A stretch of 64,000 bases of DNA, from positions 2,108,001-2,172,000 of the forward strand of contig NZ_WWGH01000002.1 in NCBI RefSeq assembly GCF_009865135.1, read 5' to 3'. Source of the DNA: Streptomyces sp. SID8374. Lineage in GTDB: Bacteria; Actinomycetota; Actinomycetes; Streptomycetales; Streptomycetaceae. The position numbers and the translations under genes were made by a program. Shown here one piece after another: positions 42,429 through 51,344 of this stretch (position 1 is its first letter; every line of letters starts with the position of its first letter). The notes beneath the pieces are model-generated. The model saw nothing but the letters and a program-made list of their open reading frames with translations. It searched no databases and was not told the DNA's origin.

Positions 42429-43709
42429 TCAGGTGAACGTCGGGCCGAAGGTGAACGGCAGCGAACCGACGCGGTTGTCGAAATTCGAATCGACCAGCTT
42501 GGGGTCGCCCGTCTGCCGGATGACGGGCCGTCGGGTGAGCAGCTCCCGGAACAGGGCCGTCATTTCGAGCCTGGCCAGATGGGCGCCGAGGCAGTGGTGC
42601 GGGCCGCCGCCCCCGTAGCCCAGGTGCGGATTCGGCGACCGGGTGATGTCGAAGAGATCCGGACGGGTGAAAACTGATTCATCGCGATTGGCGGAGGCGT
42701 AGAGCAGTGCGACTTTCTCCCCCGGAAGAAAGTTCCGGCCGCCCAGCTCGAATTCCGATACGACGGTCCTGCGGAACTGGATGATCGGCGTCGAATGGCG
42801 GACGATTTCCTCCACGGCACCCCCGATGTACCGGTCGAAGTCCGACCGCAGGAGTTCCAGTTGCTCCGGATGGCGGTCCAGCAGGGAGAGCCCGTGCGCG
42901 ATCGCGTTACGGGTGGTCTCGACCCCGGCCACCAGCAGCAGCGAGAAGAAGGCGCCCAGATCCCGCGAGGAGAGCCCCTCACCGTCGATGTCCGCGCGCA
43001 CCAGGGCCGAGACGAGATCGTCCTGCGGGTGATGGCGGCGCTCGTGCGCCAGACGCGCCATGACGAACTGCATCATCGCCAGCGACGCGATCCCGCGCCC
43101 GGGGATCCGCAGCCTGGCCCGGCCCCGGCGTGCGACGCCGACGTGCTCGGAGGCGTGGTCGATCTGCTCGGCGATCCGCGGCCGGTGCTCCCCGGGGATG
43201 CCCATCAGGTCGCAGATCACCTCCAGCGGCAGCCGCGAGGCCGCCGACGGCATGAAGTCGCCGGGACGCTCGGCGATCATCTCGTCCACCAGACGGGCGG
43301 CCAGCCGGTCGATGTTCTCCTCGGTGGCGGCGAGCAGCCGGGGGGTGAAGCGGCGGGAGATGATCCGGCGCAGCGCCGCGTGCTCGGGCCCGTCCATGTT
43401 GACCATCGAGTTCCCGAACAGCGCCTTCGCCCAGCCGGCCGGCTCCGGGGTGGTGACCCCCGGCGCGCTCGCGAAGACCTTCGGGGTGCGGCTCGCGGTC
43501 AGCACGTCCGCGTGGCGCACCAGGGCGTAGAAGGGCTTGCCGGAGGTACGGGCGGTGCCCGGCCGGGGCGTGAACAGCACGGGTGCGTCCAGTTCCCGCA
43601 GCCGGGCGAAGGCGGCGAGCCGCTCCGGGCGCGGCAGCTGCCAGAAGGCCGGGTCGGCGAGGTCGCAGTGGGCCGCGCGGTCCCCGGACACCTGATTCGG
43701 AACGGTCAT
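42429..43709 (-). CDS. cytochrome P450
   Basis: A 426-residue class I bacterial P450. Motifs are the I-helix AGVETTRNAIAHG, the K-helix EEIVRHS (ExxR) and the heme loop GYGGGGPHHCLGAHLARLE with the Cys ligand. The GGGGPHxCLG form is seen in CYP124/125-like enzymes, which act on lipids or steroids, but substrate cannot be deduced. ATG 43709 has GGAGG 8-9 bp upstream; ATG 43715 is too close to it. No ferredoxin gene is adjacent. It is divergent from the tyrosinase operon. Confidence 0.9.
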   Translation of the reverse strand: MTVPNQVSGDRAAHCDLADPAFWQLPRPERLAAFARLRELDAPVLFTPRPGTARTSGKPFYALVRHADVLTASRTPKVFASAPGVTTPEPAGWAKALFGNSMVNMDGPEHAALRRIISRRFTPRLLAATEENIDRLAARLVDEMIAERPGDFMPSAASRLPLEVICDLMGIPGEHRPRIAEQIDHASEHVGVARRGRARLRIPGRGIASLAMMQFVMARLAHERRHHPQDDLVSALVRADIDGEGLSSRDLGAFFSLLLVAGVETTRNAIAHGLSLLDRHPEQLELLRSDFDRYIGGAVEEIVRHSTPIIQFRRTVVSEFELGGRNFLPGEKVALLYASANRDESVFTRPDLFDITRSPNPHLGYGGGGPHHCLGAHLARLEMTALFRELLTRRPVIRQTGDPKLVDSNFDNRVGSLPFTFGPTFT

Positions 43710-43924
43710 GTCCATCCACCTCCATGAGTTCGCGAGGTCATCGTCCGGTCCGGTGCGCGACCGGCTCCGCGCGACGCGTGCCTCCGGCGCGGATGGCCGC
43801 GCAAGGTCACGCGTTTGACGGAACGCGAGGCACGCCGCGCCCACAAGAACCGTTTCGCCGCCGCCTCGTTGCCACCATCGCGAGGAACAGCACCTCGAAC
43901 GAGCCGAACGAGAGGCAGTCACCC

Positions 43925-44392
43925 ATGAGCCGAACCACGGATCCGGGCGGCGCACCGCGTGGAGCACGCGGTCCGTCGCGCCGGATCGTCCTGCGTACCG
44001 CCTTCACCGCGGCCGTGGCCGCAGGCACCGCCGCGGTCCTCCTGCCGCTGTACGACGACGAACCGGCCACCGCGCCCGCACCGGCGAAGGGGCAGGGCCA
44101 CACCGCCGCCGGGGCGGAGGAGTTCGCCGAGATGTACCGGGGCCGGGAGATCCGCGGGTCGGTGACCGTCCTGGTCCCGGCCGGCGAGGCGGGCGGGGCC
44201 GGCCGGGGGGAGCCGGTCACCGAGATCCGCATCGACGGCCGCCCGCTGCACGTCATGCGGCGCGCGGACGGCACGTACCTGAGCGATGTCACGCACTACG
44301 AGTCGTTCCCCACGCTCCGCGAGACGGCCCGCGCCGCCGTGGACGAGCTGGGCACCGCGCGGCTCGCACTCCCCGCCTCGCACCACAAGTGA
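43925..44392 (+). CDS. melC1: tyrosinase copper chaperone MelC1
   Basis: A 155-residue protein with a Tat signal (PSRRIVLRTAFTAAVAAGTA), as expected for MelC1, which carries tyrosinase out through Tat and loads copper. The mature part has EFAEMYRGREIRGSVTVLVP, EIRIDGRPLHVMRRADGTYL and DVTHYESFPT, matching the family. It is 55 bp upstream of melC2 and presumably cotranscribed. GAACGAGAGG precedes the ATG. Confidence 0.93.
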   Translation: MSRTTDPGGAPRGARGPSRRIVLRTAFTAAVAAGTAAVLLPLYDDEPATAPAPAKGQGHTAAGAEEFAEMYRGREIRGSVTVLVPAGEAGGAGRGEPVTEIRIDGRPLHVMRRADGTYLSDVTHYESFPTLRETARAAVDELGTARLALPASHHK

Positions 44393-44447
44393 CCGTCGCA
44401 CGGCACGTGAATGTCGCACCACATGTGAACCAGGAGGACCAGAACCG

Positions 44448-45311
44448 GTGTACACCCGCAAGAACCAGCGCGACCTTACGCGCACCGAGAAGCGGCGCCT
44501 CGTCGACGCGATCCTGAAGCTCAAGCGCTCGGGCCGCTACGACGACTTCGTCGTCATGCACCGCGAGTACTACGTCATGGACACCGAGAACCGGCCGCGC
44601 CCCGCCCATATGACGTCGTCGTTCTTCCCCTGGCACCGCCGCTACCTGCTGGAGTTCGAGCAGGCCCTCCAGGCCGTCGACCCCGGGGTGAGCGTCCCCT
44701 ACTGGGACTGGACCCAGGACCGATCGACCACCTCCTCCCTCTGGGCGGAGGACTTCCTCGGCGGCAACGGCAGGCCCGGCGACCGGCGCGTCACCACCGG
44801 ACCGTTCGCCTTCGACGCGGGCAACTGGAAGGTGGGCGCCGGGGTCACCGACCAGAACTGGCTCACCCGCAACTTCGGCAGGCCCGGCAACAACCCGGTC
44901 TCCCTCCCGACCGCCGACGACGTGGCGCGGGCGCTGAAGGACCCGGTCTACGACACCGAGCCCTGGAACAGCATCAGCACCGAGGGGTTCCGCAACCGCA
45001 TCGAGGGCTGGGGCATCCACCGGGTGCGCCCGGTCGGCAACCACAACCAGGTCCACCAGTGGGTCGGCGGCCCGATGGCCGGGGCCGCCTCCCCCGAGGA
45101 CCCGGTCTTCTGGCTCCACCACTCCTTCATCGACCTGCTCTGGGACCGCTGGCAGAAGGCACACCCCAAGGCCGCCTACCTGCCGGGCCGCAAACCCGCC
45201 TCACCCGGCCGGGACCGTGACTACGTCTTCGGCCTCGACGACCCGATGCCCCCGTGGAACGTCACCCCCAGGAAGCTCCTCGACCACAGCAAGGTCTACC
45301 GCTACGCCTGA
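44448..45311 (+). CDS. melC2: tyrosinase MelC2
   Basis: A 287-residue type 3 copper oxidase that hydroxylates tyrosine and oxidises DOPA to dopaquinone for melanin. The CuA ligands are His38, His54 and His63 (VMHREYY, RPAHMTSSFFPWHRR). The CuB ligands are His199, His203 and His225 (GNHNQVHQWVGG, DPVFWLHHSFID). There is no signal peptide; MelC1 provides export. GTG 44448 has AGGAGG 10 bp upstream and gives the family N-terminus. All copper residues are intact. Confidence 0.96.
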   Translation: MYTRKNQRDLTRTEKRRLVDAILKLKRSGRYDDFVVMHREYYVMDTENRPRPAHMTSSFFPWHRRYLLEFEQALQAVDPGVSVPYWDWTQDRSTTSSLWAEDFLGGNGRPGDRRVTTGPFAFDAGNWKVGAGVTDQNWLTRNFGRPGNNPVSLPTADDVARALKDPVYDTEPWNSISTEGFRNRIEGWGIHRVRPVGNHNQVHQWVGGPMAGAASPEDPVFWLHHSFIDLLWDRWQKAHPKAAYLPGRKPASPGRDRDYVFGLDDPMPPWNVTPRKLLDHSKVYRYA

Positions 45312-45323
45312 GCGCGCACGGCG

Positions 45324-45361
45324 AACGGCCGGCCCCTCCGGGAAGGAGGAGGCCGGCCGTT
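45324..45361. terminator. bidirectional terminator between melC2 and chaplin
   Basis: AACGGCCGGCC and GGCCGGCCGTT form a perfect 11-bp stem, with an inner CCTCC/GGAGG stem. It serves two convergent genes. Confidence 0.8.
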
Positions 45362-45378
45362 GCCGTGGAGCGGGGAGA

Positions 45379-45660
45379 TCAGCGGCCGTAGCCGTAGTCA
45401 CCCTTGTCGTCGTGGCCCTCGGAGACGTTGGCGCAGGTGTTGCCGAAGGCCGGGTTGAGCAGGCCGATCACGTTGACGGTGTTGCCGCAGATGTTGACCG
45501 GCACGTGGATCGGGACCTGGAGGACGTTGCCCGAGGCGACACCGGGGGACCCGATGGCCGCACCCTGGGCACCGGCGTCCGCCGAGGCCATGCCGGCGCC
45601 GCCGGCGATGAGGGCACCGGTGCCCGCCATGACGGCGGCGACCTTCGTGATACGCGACAT
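45379..45660 (-). CDS. short chaplin
   Basis: A 93-residue secreted chaplin: signal MSRITKVAAVMAGTGALIAG ending at ASA, then one chaplin domain (GSPGVASGNVLQVPIHVPVN, ICGNTVNVIGLLNPAFGNTC) with the two conserved Cys. A charged 15-residue tail follows (VSEGHDDKGDYGYGR), longer and more hydrophilic than usual in short chaplins. Chaplins form amyloid-like surface films that let aerial hyphae leave water. ATG 45660 has AAGGAG 8 bp upstream. Confidence 0.92.
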   Translation of the reverse strand: MSRITKVAAVMAGTGALIAGGAGMASADAGAQGAAIGSPGVASGNVLQVPIHVPVNICGNTVNVIGLLNPAFGNTCANVSEGHDDKGDYGYGR

Positions 45661-45799
45661 CAGAACTCCTTGTAAGGAAGGGGGGTTGCTGCGGAGCACG
45701 AGGCCCGCATGCCCTGACAACGCGCAAGACGGCCGACGGTAACGGATCAACGTCCAGACGAAATCTCCGGTGTTGTCCTACGGCCTGTCGCCGCCCGCC

Positions 45800-46948
45800 T
45801 CACCGCCCGATGACCGGAAGCGTGGTAAGCCGCTCGTGCCAGTCCCGGGCGGCGGGGAACCGTGCCTTCACGGTCTCCACGGCCCGCTCCCGCACCGCCA
45901 CCTGCGACTCCCGCAGCCGCAGCAGCGGCTCCAGACCCGGGCGGGCCAGCAGCAGCCGCTGGTTGACCACCGTGACCGGCTGCCAGTGGTTCTTGTACTG
46001 CTCGGCGCCGCGCAGCAGGCTCAGCACCTCCCGGCCGGTGTCCGAGGCCTGCTGGGACACCTCACGCAGCAGCATGGTCGACACATCGACCTTCCGCTCC
46101 CGCAGCCCGGGGTCCGCCCCGTACAGATAGCCGCCCGCCAGGTGCCCGGACTGAAGGGTCAGGTTGGCCGCCACGACCTCGCCGCCCATCAGGAACTCGG
46201 TGACGGCGGCCGTGCCGTTCCCCACCATCCGCCCCACCGACCGGACCAGGTGGTCCGAGAACCGGGCCCGCAGGTGCTCCGGGTTGACCCCGCGGTCGCG
46301 CCACTGGAGTTCGTGGAGCCGCAGCAGGGTGCCGATCGCCGCGGGCACCCGGTCCTGCGGGACCTTGCGGGCCTCGACGTCCAGGGCCTCGATCCGGCGG
46401 AGCTTGGCCCGCAGCCGCTGGCCGCGCGAGCCGGTGAGCCGCGCCACCAGATCGCCCAGCGGCTCGGCGGGCAGCTCCATGCAGGTCGAGTCCGTGAGCC
46501 GGCTCCGCGCGCCCGGCCACCGGCCGAACAGCAGCTGCGCCGACGCGTCCGGCCGGACCTCCCGCAGATCGACCACGGTGTGCCGGGCGGCCCGGTCCAG
46601 ACCGCGCTGGAGCGCGCCGACCGCGTGCCCCGCCTCCTCCTCGTCCACCAGGATGTCGAAGAAATCGGAGATCGCCCCGCCCATCGGCACCAGCAGCGGC
46701 ATCGGACGGTGCACCAGCATCAGCGGCGCCGCCCCGATCAGCCGCCCGGAGCGCCGGACCAGCAGGACCCGCAGCCTCCCCTCCTGACCGTAGGAGATCC
46801 ACCAGGAGTGGAGCCACGCATGGCTCTGGAACGGGGTGGCGGTGGCGCAGCGGCGGTGCAGTGCGTCCCACTCACCGGCGAGCGCGCCGAACTCCCCGAA
46901 GTCCCGGCAGAGGGTCACGGTGAGGGTGCCCGCCCGGTCGGCCGTCAT
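45800..46948 (-). CDS. CelD/BcsL-type GNAT acyltransferase of the exopolysaccharide operon
   Basis: A 382-residue protein of the CelD/FemAB-like acetyltransferase group (FQSHAWLHSWWISYGQEGRL at the N-terminus; a second GNAT half with VAANLTLQSGHLAGGYLYGA and LLRGAEQYKNHWQP). Such proteins accompany exopolysaccharide clusters and probably acylate sugars or peptides. It is the last gene of the eight-gene operon and overlaps the Wzz-like gene by 4 bp. Confidence 0.82.
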   Translation of the reverse strand: MTADRAGTLTVTLCRDFGEFGALAGEWDALHRRCATATPFQSHAWLHSWWISYGQEGRLRVLLVRRSGRLIGAAPLMLVHRPMPLLVPMGGAISDFFDILVDEEEAGHAVGALQRGLDRAARHTVVDLREVRPDASAQLLFGRWPGARSRLTDSTCMELPAEPLGDLVARLTGSRGQRLRAKLRRIEALDVEARKVPQDRVPAAIGTLLRLHELQWRDRGVNPEHLRARFSDHLVRSVGRMVGNGTAAVTEFLMGGEVVAANLTLQSGHLAGGYLYGADPGLRERKVDVSTMLLREVSQQASDTGREVLSLLRGAEQYKNHWQPVTVVNQRLLLARPGLEPLLRLRESQVAVRERAVETVKARFPAARDWHERLTTLPVIGR

Positions 46949-47622
46949 CGCACGAGCTCCCGGTCGTCGGTGGGGGTGTGGTCCTCGGCGGCGGTCGGCC
47001 CGGGCACCTGGGCGGAGACGCTCCAGCCCGCGCGCCGGGGCCGTACGAGCAGCACGAGGCCGCCCAGCAGACCGCCCGCGGCCGCTCCCACTGCGGTGCC
47101 GAGCGGCACCGACGGCGAGACCGGCTGGTCGGGCTTCATCGCATGGGTGAACTTGATCAGCTTCACCCCGGTGTCCTTGGAGACATGGCCGCTGCTCACG
47201 ATGACGGCCTCGATCACCGCGTTGGCGATGTCGGCCGCCTTGTCCGCGCTGTTCGACGTGCCCGTCACCGCGATCATCGGCGAGTCGGGCGAGGTCTCCG
47301 AACGCACCTGGGAGCGCAGGGCACGCATCGGCTCACCGGCCGCGCCCTGGGCGTAGGAGAGCGTCGCGTCGCTGGTCACGAGGCGGCCGTAGGACTGGGC
47401 GTAGCCGAGCGCGGCCGAGGGGTCGGTCTCCTCCTCGGCGACCGCCATGGCGTAGCTGGTGGCCTCGTACTGGGGGGCGGCGAGCAGCCCGTACGAGAGC
47501 CCGGACGCGGTGCCGAGCAGCACACAGACGGGCAGGGGCCACCAGTGGGGCAGCCGGGTGAGGGAGGTGCGCAGCCGCTTCCGCAGGGCGGCGGGTCGCT
47601 GCTGCTCGGGAGACTCGGTCAT
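46945..47622 (-). CDS. Wzz-like polysaccharide chain-length/co-polymerase protein
   Basis: A 225-residue protein with two membrane segments (about residues 28-50 and 170-192) flanking an extracytoplasmic part (YEATSYAMAVAEEETDP, then SPDSPMIAVTGTSNSADKAA), the Wzz/GumC layout without a tyrosine kinase domain. It should set polymer length with the Wzy-like protein. Both ends overlap neighbours by 4 bp. Confidence 0.8.
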   Translation of the reverse strand: MTESPEQQRPAALRKRLRTSLTRLPHWWPLPVCVLLGTASGLSYGLLAAPQYEATSYAMAVAEEETDPSAALGYAQSYGRLVTSDATLSYAQGAAGEPMRALRSQVRSETSPDSPMIAVTGTSNSADKAADIANAVIEAVIVSSGHVSKDTGVKLIKFTHAMKPDQPVSPSVPLGTAVGAAAGGLLGGLVLLVRPRRAGWSVSAQVPGPTAAEDHTPTDDRELVR

Positions 47623-48755
47623 GAAAGGGCTCTCCGGTTCGGTGGGGCGGTGTCGAGGGCGTACGCGTACACATCCATCAGGCGCTCGCTGCTGCGCCGG
47701 ATGTCGTAGTGGCCGACGGCCCGTGGTGGCGGGCGGCGGTCCGGGCGGGCCTGTATCCGCTGCCGCAGCACGGCGGTCAGCTCGTCGGGGCTCCCGGCGA
47801 TCCGGGTGGCGCCCGGTGCGTGGGCGGCGGACAGGTCGTCGATGGCCGGGCAGGCGTCGTGCAGGACGGGCAGCCCGGCGGCGAGCGCCTCCACGGCGGC
47901 CAGCCCGAACGACTCCTCACGGGACGTCGATACGAAGGTGTCGACGGCGCTCAGCAGGGCCGGGACCCCGGGGACCGGGCCGCCTCCGTCCGCCCCGCAC
48001 TCACCGAGGAGGCGGATCCGGTCCGCCGCCCCCAGCTCGGCCGCCAGGGTCCTGAGCGCCCCGGCCTCCGGCCCGTCACCGGCCAGCAGCAGCCGGGCCT
48101 CCGGCAGCGCGGCGACCGCCCGGACCAGCACGTCGAAACGTTTGCCGGGTACCAGCCGGCCCACCCCGCCGACCACGAACGCGTCATCGGGGATCCCCAG
48201 CGCCGCCCGGACGGCGAGCCGCCGGTCCGGGTCGAAGCGGTAGCGGTCCGCGTCGATGCCGTTGGGCACCAGCCGGATCCGCTCGGCGGGCACCCCCCAG
48301 TCCCGCAGCCGCCCGGCGACGGTGGAGGAGACCGCGACGGTGGCCGCGCCGAGCCGTTCGGTGGAGAGGTACAGGGCGCGGATGCCCCGGGTCAGCGGGC
48401 GGCCCTCGATCTCGGCGCGCCCCAGGGAGTGCTCGGTGGCCACGGCCGCCCGCACACCCGCGAGGCGCGCCGCGATCCTCCCGTACACACAGGCCCGGTA
48501 GAGGTGGGTGTGGACCAGGTCGTAGCGGCCGTCGCGGATCAGCCGGGTCAGCCGCCCGACGGCCGAGAGGTCCCGGTTGCCGCGCATCCCCAGGTGGATG
48601 ACGCGTACCCCGTCGGCCCGCAGGCCGTCCGCCACCGGGCCCGGGTTGGTGAGCGTCACCACGTCGCACTCCACCGGCAGATGGCGCAGCAGCAGCCGCA
48701 ACTGCTGCTCGGCGCCGCCGACCCCGAGCCCGGTGATGACGTGCAGCGCCCTCAC
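47619..48755 (-). CDS. family 4 glycosyltransferase
   Basis: A 378-residue GT-B enzyme starting at GTG 48755 (VRALHVITGLGVGGAEQQLR). The donor-binding half has VPNGIDADRYRFDP, VGGVGRLVPGKRFDVLVRAV and STSREESFGLAAVEALAAGL (the E-x7-E type motif). It overlaps both neighbours (GTGA and ATGA). It adds a sugar to the lipid-linked repeat unit; specificity is unknown. Confidence 0.9.
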   Translation of the reverse strand: MRALHVITGLGVGGAEQQLRLLLRHLPVECDVVTLTNPGPVADGLRADGVRVIHLGMRGNRDLSAVGRLTRLIRDGRYDLVHTHLYRACVYGRIAARLAGVRAAVATEHSLGRAEIEGRPLTRGIRALYLSTERLGAATVAVSSTVAGRLRDWGVPAERIRLVPNGIDADRYRFDPDRRLAVRAALGIPDDAFVVGGVGRLVPGKRFDVLVRAVAALPEARLLLAGDGPEAGALRTLAAELGAADRIRLLGECGADGGGPVPGVPALLSAVDTFVSTSREESFGLAAVEALAAGLPVLHDACPAIDDLSAAHAPGATRIAGSPDELTAVLRQRIQARPDRRPPPRAVGHYDIRRSSERLMDVYAYALDTAPPNRRALS

Positions 48756-49564
48756 CGGGGGCCGCCCGCCCGCACCGGGGAGGCCGTACGGGAGCCCGCG
48801 CCGGGAACCGCCCCGTGGCGCAGCCCGTGCCGCAGGTCCTTCGCCCAGAGCCGTACGCCCCGGTCCGCCTGGCTGATGTGGGTGCGGGGGAGGGCGAACC
48901 GGCTGATCAGCGGCCCGGGCGCCAGCGCGCAGCCGTACCCGTACCCGGCAGAGCGCACCGCCTCCGCCACCCGCCGGTCCAACGTGCCGTACGGGTAGCA
49001 GAAGCCCTCCGGGAGCGTCCCCGTCAGCTCGGCGATCAACTCCCGGCTGTGGAACGTCTCGTGGCGCAGCTCCTCGTCCGCCAGCGTGGTGAGGTCCCGG
49101 TGCAGCAGGCCGTGCGAGCCGACCTCCATCCCCGCCTCGGCGACCCGCCGGATCTCGTCGTGGGTGAGCAGCGGTTTCCGGGGCCCCAGCGGGTCCCACT
49201 CGTTCACCCCTCCCGGCCGTCCCGGCAGGACGTAGACGGTCGCGGTGCAGCCGTGGACGCGCAGCACCGGCAGCGCCTCATGGAGGAAGTCCCCGTACCC
49301 GTCGTCGAAGGTCAGCCCGACCAGATCGCGCCTCCCCGCCGCGTGCGCCCGCATCAGCTCCGACACCCCCACCCCGCGTAGCCCTCTGCTGCGCAGCCAC
49401 GCCAGCTGCTCGCCGAGCCGCCGGGGGGAGACGGTGATGCCGTACGGGTCGTCGTCGGTGTCGGTGACCGAGTGGTACGTGAGGATCCAGGGCTGGCGGC
49501 GGGTGTGCGGGCGGAGCCGGGACGAGGGGGCATCGGCGCGAGGCGCCGAGGGGTCAGCGGCCAT
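48752..49564 (-). CDS. polysaccharide deacetylase (NodB domain)
   Basis: A 270-residue carbohydrate esterase family 4 protein. Motif 1 is LTFDDGY (Asp87, Asp88), motif 2 is VGSHGLLHRDLT (the metal His pair) and motif 3 is GFCYPYGTLD. No signal peptide is seen, so it may act in the cytoplasm or be anchored by partners. It probably deacetylates N-acetylhexosamine units of the polymer. It overlaps the flippase gene by 11 bp. Confidence 0.88.
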   Translation of the reverse strand: MAADPSAPRADAPSSRLRPHTRRQPWILTYHSVTDTDDDPYGITVSPRRLGEQLAWLRSRGLRGVGVSELMRAHAAGRRDLVGLTFDDGYGDFLHEALPVLRVHGCTATVYVLPGRPGGVNEWDPLGPRKPLLTHDEIRRVAEAGMEVGSHGLLHRDLTTLADEELRHETFHSRELIAELTGTLPEGFCYPYGTLDRRVAEAVRSAGYGYGCALAPGPLISRFALPRTHISQADRGVRLWAKDLRHGLRHGAVPGAGSRTASPVRAGGPR

Positions 49565-51344
49565 CTGTGAACCTCCGTCGGATGAGTGCCAGCAGGGAGA
49601 CGACCTCGGGCGAGCGCAGGGCCAGCCCGGTCAGGAAGAAGACGGCGGGGACGAGGACACACCCGGCGGCCAGGCTCAGCACGGCGTCGGGGAGCAGCGG
49701 CGCCGCCGCCCAGCCCGCCGCCCCGGCCACCAGGGCGGCGCCCGCGAGACGGCCCAGGGAGAGGGCGACCGCCCGGGCCCGGATCGGGACCACCCGGGTG
49801 CCGAGACCCATCAGCAGGAGCAGCGCGGTCGTGCTGATCCCGATGGCGTTGGCCGTGGCGATGCCGTCGACGCCGAAGCGGTACGTGAGCGCGTACCCGG
49901 CGCCCATCGTGACGAGCAGCCCGGTGCCCATGGCGAACGCCGGGAACCAGGTGGGCCGCCCGGACGAGAAGAACGGGCGGCTCAGCGCGCCGACGAGACA
50001 GTGGCCGAGCAGCCCCGCCGCGTAGACCCGCATCACCTGGGCGGTGGCCTCGGTGTCGGCGGTGTCGAACGCGCCGCGCTGGAAGAGCACATCGATGATC
50101 TGGGGCGCGTAACCGAGGACGACCGCCGTGCCGAGCAGCACGACCATGCCCGCCAGCGCGAGATCCCGCTCCACCCGCTGCCGGGCCTTCTCGTGGTTCC
50201 CGTCGGCCATCGCCCGCGCGACGACGGGGAACGTCACCGTGCAGATCATCAGCGAGAGCACCATCGGCATCTGCGCGACCTTCTGCGCGTAGTTCAGATG
50301 CGAGATGGCGCCCGCCGGGAGCGTGGAGGCCAGGAACCGCTCCACCAGCACCTGTGACTGACGGCTCACCACGAACAGCACGACCGGGGCGAGGACGGTC
50401 ACACCCAGCAGGGGAGCGGTGCGCCGGACACGCTTCCTGATCCGCCTGAGGCGGGGCCGCGCCAGGGGCAGCAGCCGCAGGAAGGTGGGGAGCTGGGTGA
50501 GGATCATCAGCAGGCTGCCGACGGCGACGCCCGCCGCCGCCGCCCGTACGCCCCACACCGAGTGCAGCGCCAGCGTCATGCCGATGATGCCGACGTTGTA
50601 CGCGACGTAGACCCCGGCGGGGGGCAGGAAGCTGCGGTGGGCGCGCAGCGCGGCGCTGAAGTAGCCGGTGATCCCGAAGGTGAGCACGGTGACGGCGGTC
50701 AGCCGGGTGCAGTCCACCGCGAGGCCCGGGTCGGCCAGCCCGGGGGCGAGGACGCCGACGACCCAGGGGGCGCCCGCCATCAGCAGCGCCGCACCGGCCA
50801 TGAGCAGGACGCAGAGCCGGGGCAGGGTGGCCGCCACCAGTTGGCGTACGGGGTCGGGTCGGGGCTCCCCGTCGGCATCCGGCTCCCCGGTGGCCTCGGT
50901 GCCCTTCGCGGCCTCGGTGTCCGCGCGGCGGGTGAGGGCGAGACTGAAGGCCGGGACGAGCAGGAGCGCCATCCCGTCCTCGATCAGCAGCGTGGCCGCC
51001 ATCTCCGGCACGGTCCAGGCGATCAGGAACGCGTCGCTGGCGTCGCTCGCGCCGAAGTACCGGGCGATCGCCTGGTCCCGTACGAGGCCCAGTACGGCGC
51101 CGACCACGGTCAGCACCGCAGTGGCCGCCGCCGCGCGGGCGAGGAAGGACCCGAGGCCGGGAGCCTCGCCGCCGCCCGCAGGTTCCGGCGCGTCCCCGGC
51201 GGCGGTGGTCCCCGTGAGGCCGGAGCCGGGGGGCTGGCCGGGGCCCGGGAGCAGGGGAGGGGCGGCTTTGCCGGGAGGTGCCTCGCGGGGGAGTCCCTCC
51301 CGGGAGCGGGCCTCCGCCTCCGTCCCCGTACCGGTGTCGCTCAC
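49554..51344 (-). CDS. MurJ/MviN-like lipid flippase (Wzx role)
   Basis: A 596-residue polytopic protein of the MOP superfamily with 12-14 helices. The motif region VLGLVRDQAIARYFGASDAS DA is MurJ-like, followed by AISHLNYAQKVAQMPMVLSL and a cytoplasmic insert rich in Glu/Pro after helix 2. About 75 low-complexity residues precede the first helix. The start is GTG 51344, overlapping the polymerase stop. In this operon it probably flips lipid-linked repeat units rather than lipid II. Confidence 0.86.
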   Translation of the reverse strand: MSDTGTGTEAEARSREGLPREAPPGKAAPPLLPGPGQPPGSGLTGTTAAGDAPEPAGGGEAPGLGSFLARAAAATAVLTVVGAVLGLVRDQAIARYFGASDASDAFLIAWTVPEMAATLLIEDGMALLLVPAFSLALTRRADTEAAKGTEATGEPDADGEPRPDPVRQLVAATLPRLCVLLMAGAALLMAGAPWVVGVLAPGLADPGLAVDCTRLTAVTVLTFGITGYFSAALRAHRSFLPPAGVYVAYNVGIIGMTLALHSVWGVRAAAAGVAVGSLLMILTQLPTFLRLLPLARPRLRRIRKRVRRTAPLLGVTVLAPVVLFVVSRQSQVLVERFLASTLPAGAISHLNYAQKVAQMPMVLSLMICTVTFPVVARAMADGNHEKARQRVERDLALAGMVVLLGTAVVLGYAPQIIDVLFQRGAFDTADTEATAQVMRVYAAGLLGHCLVGALSRPFFSSGRPTWFPAFAMGTGLLVTMGAGYALTYRFGVDGIATANAIGISTTALLLLMGLGTRVVPIRARAVALSLGRLAGAALVAGAAGWAAAPLLPDAVLSLAAGCVLVPAVFFLTGLALRSPEVVSLLALIRRRFTDGR

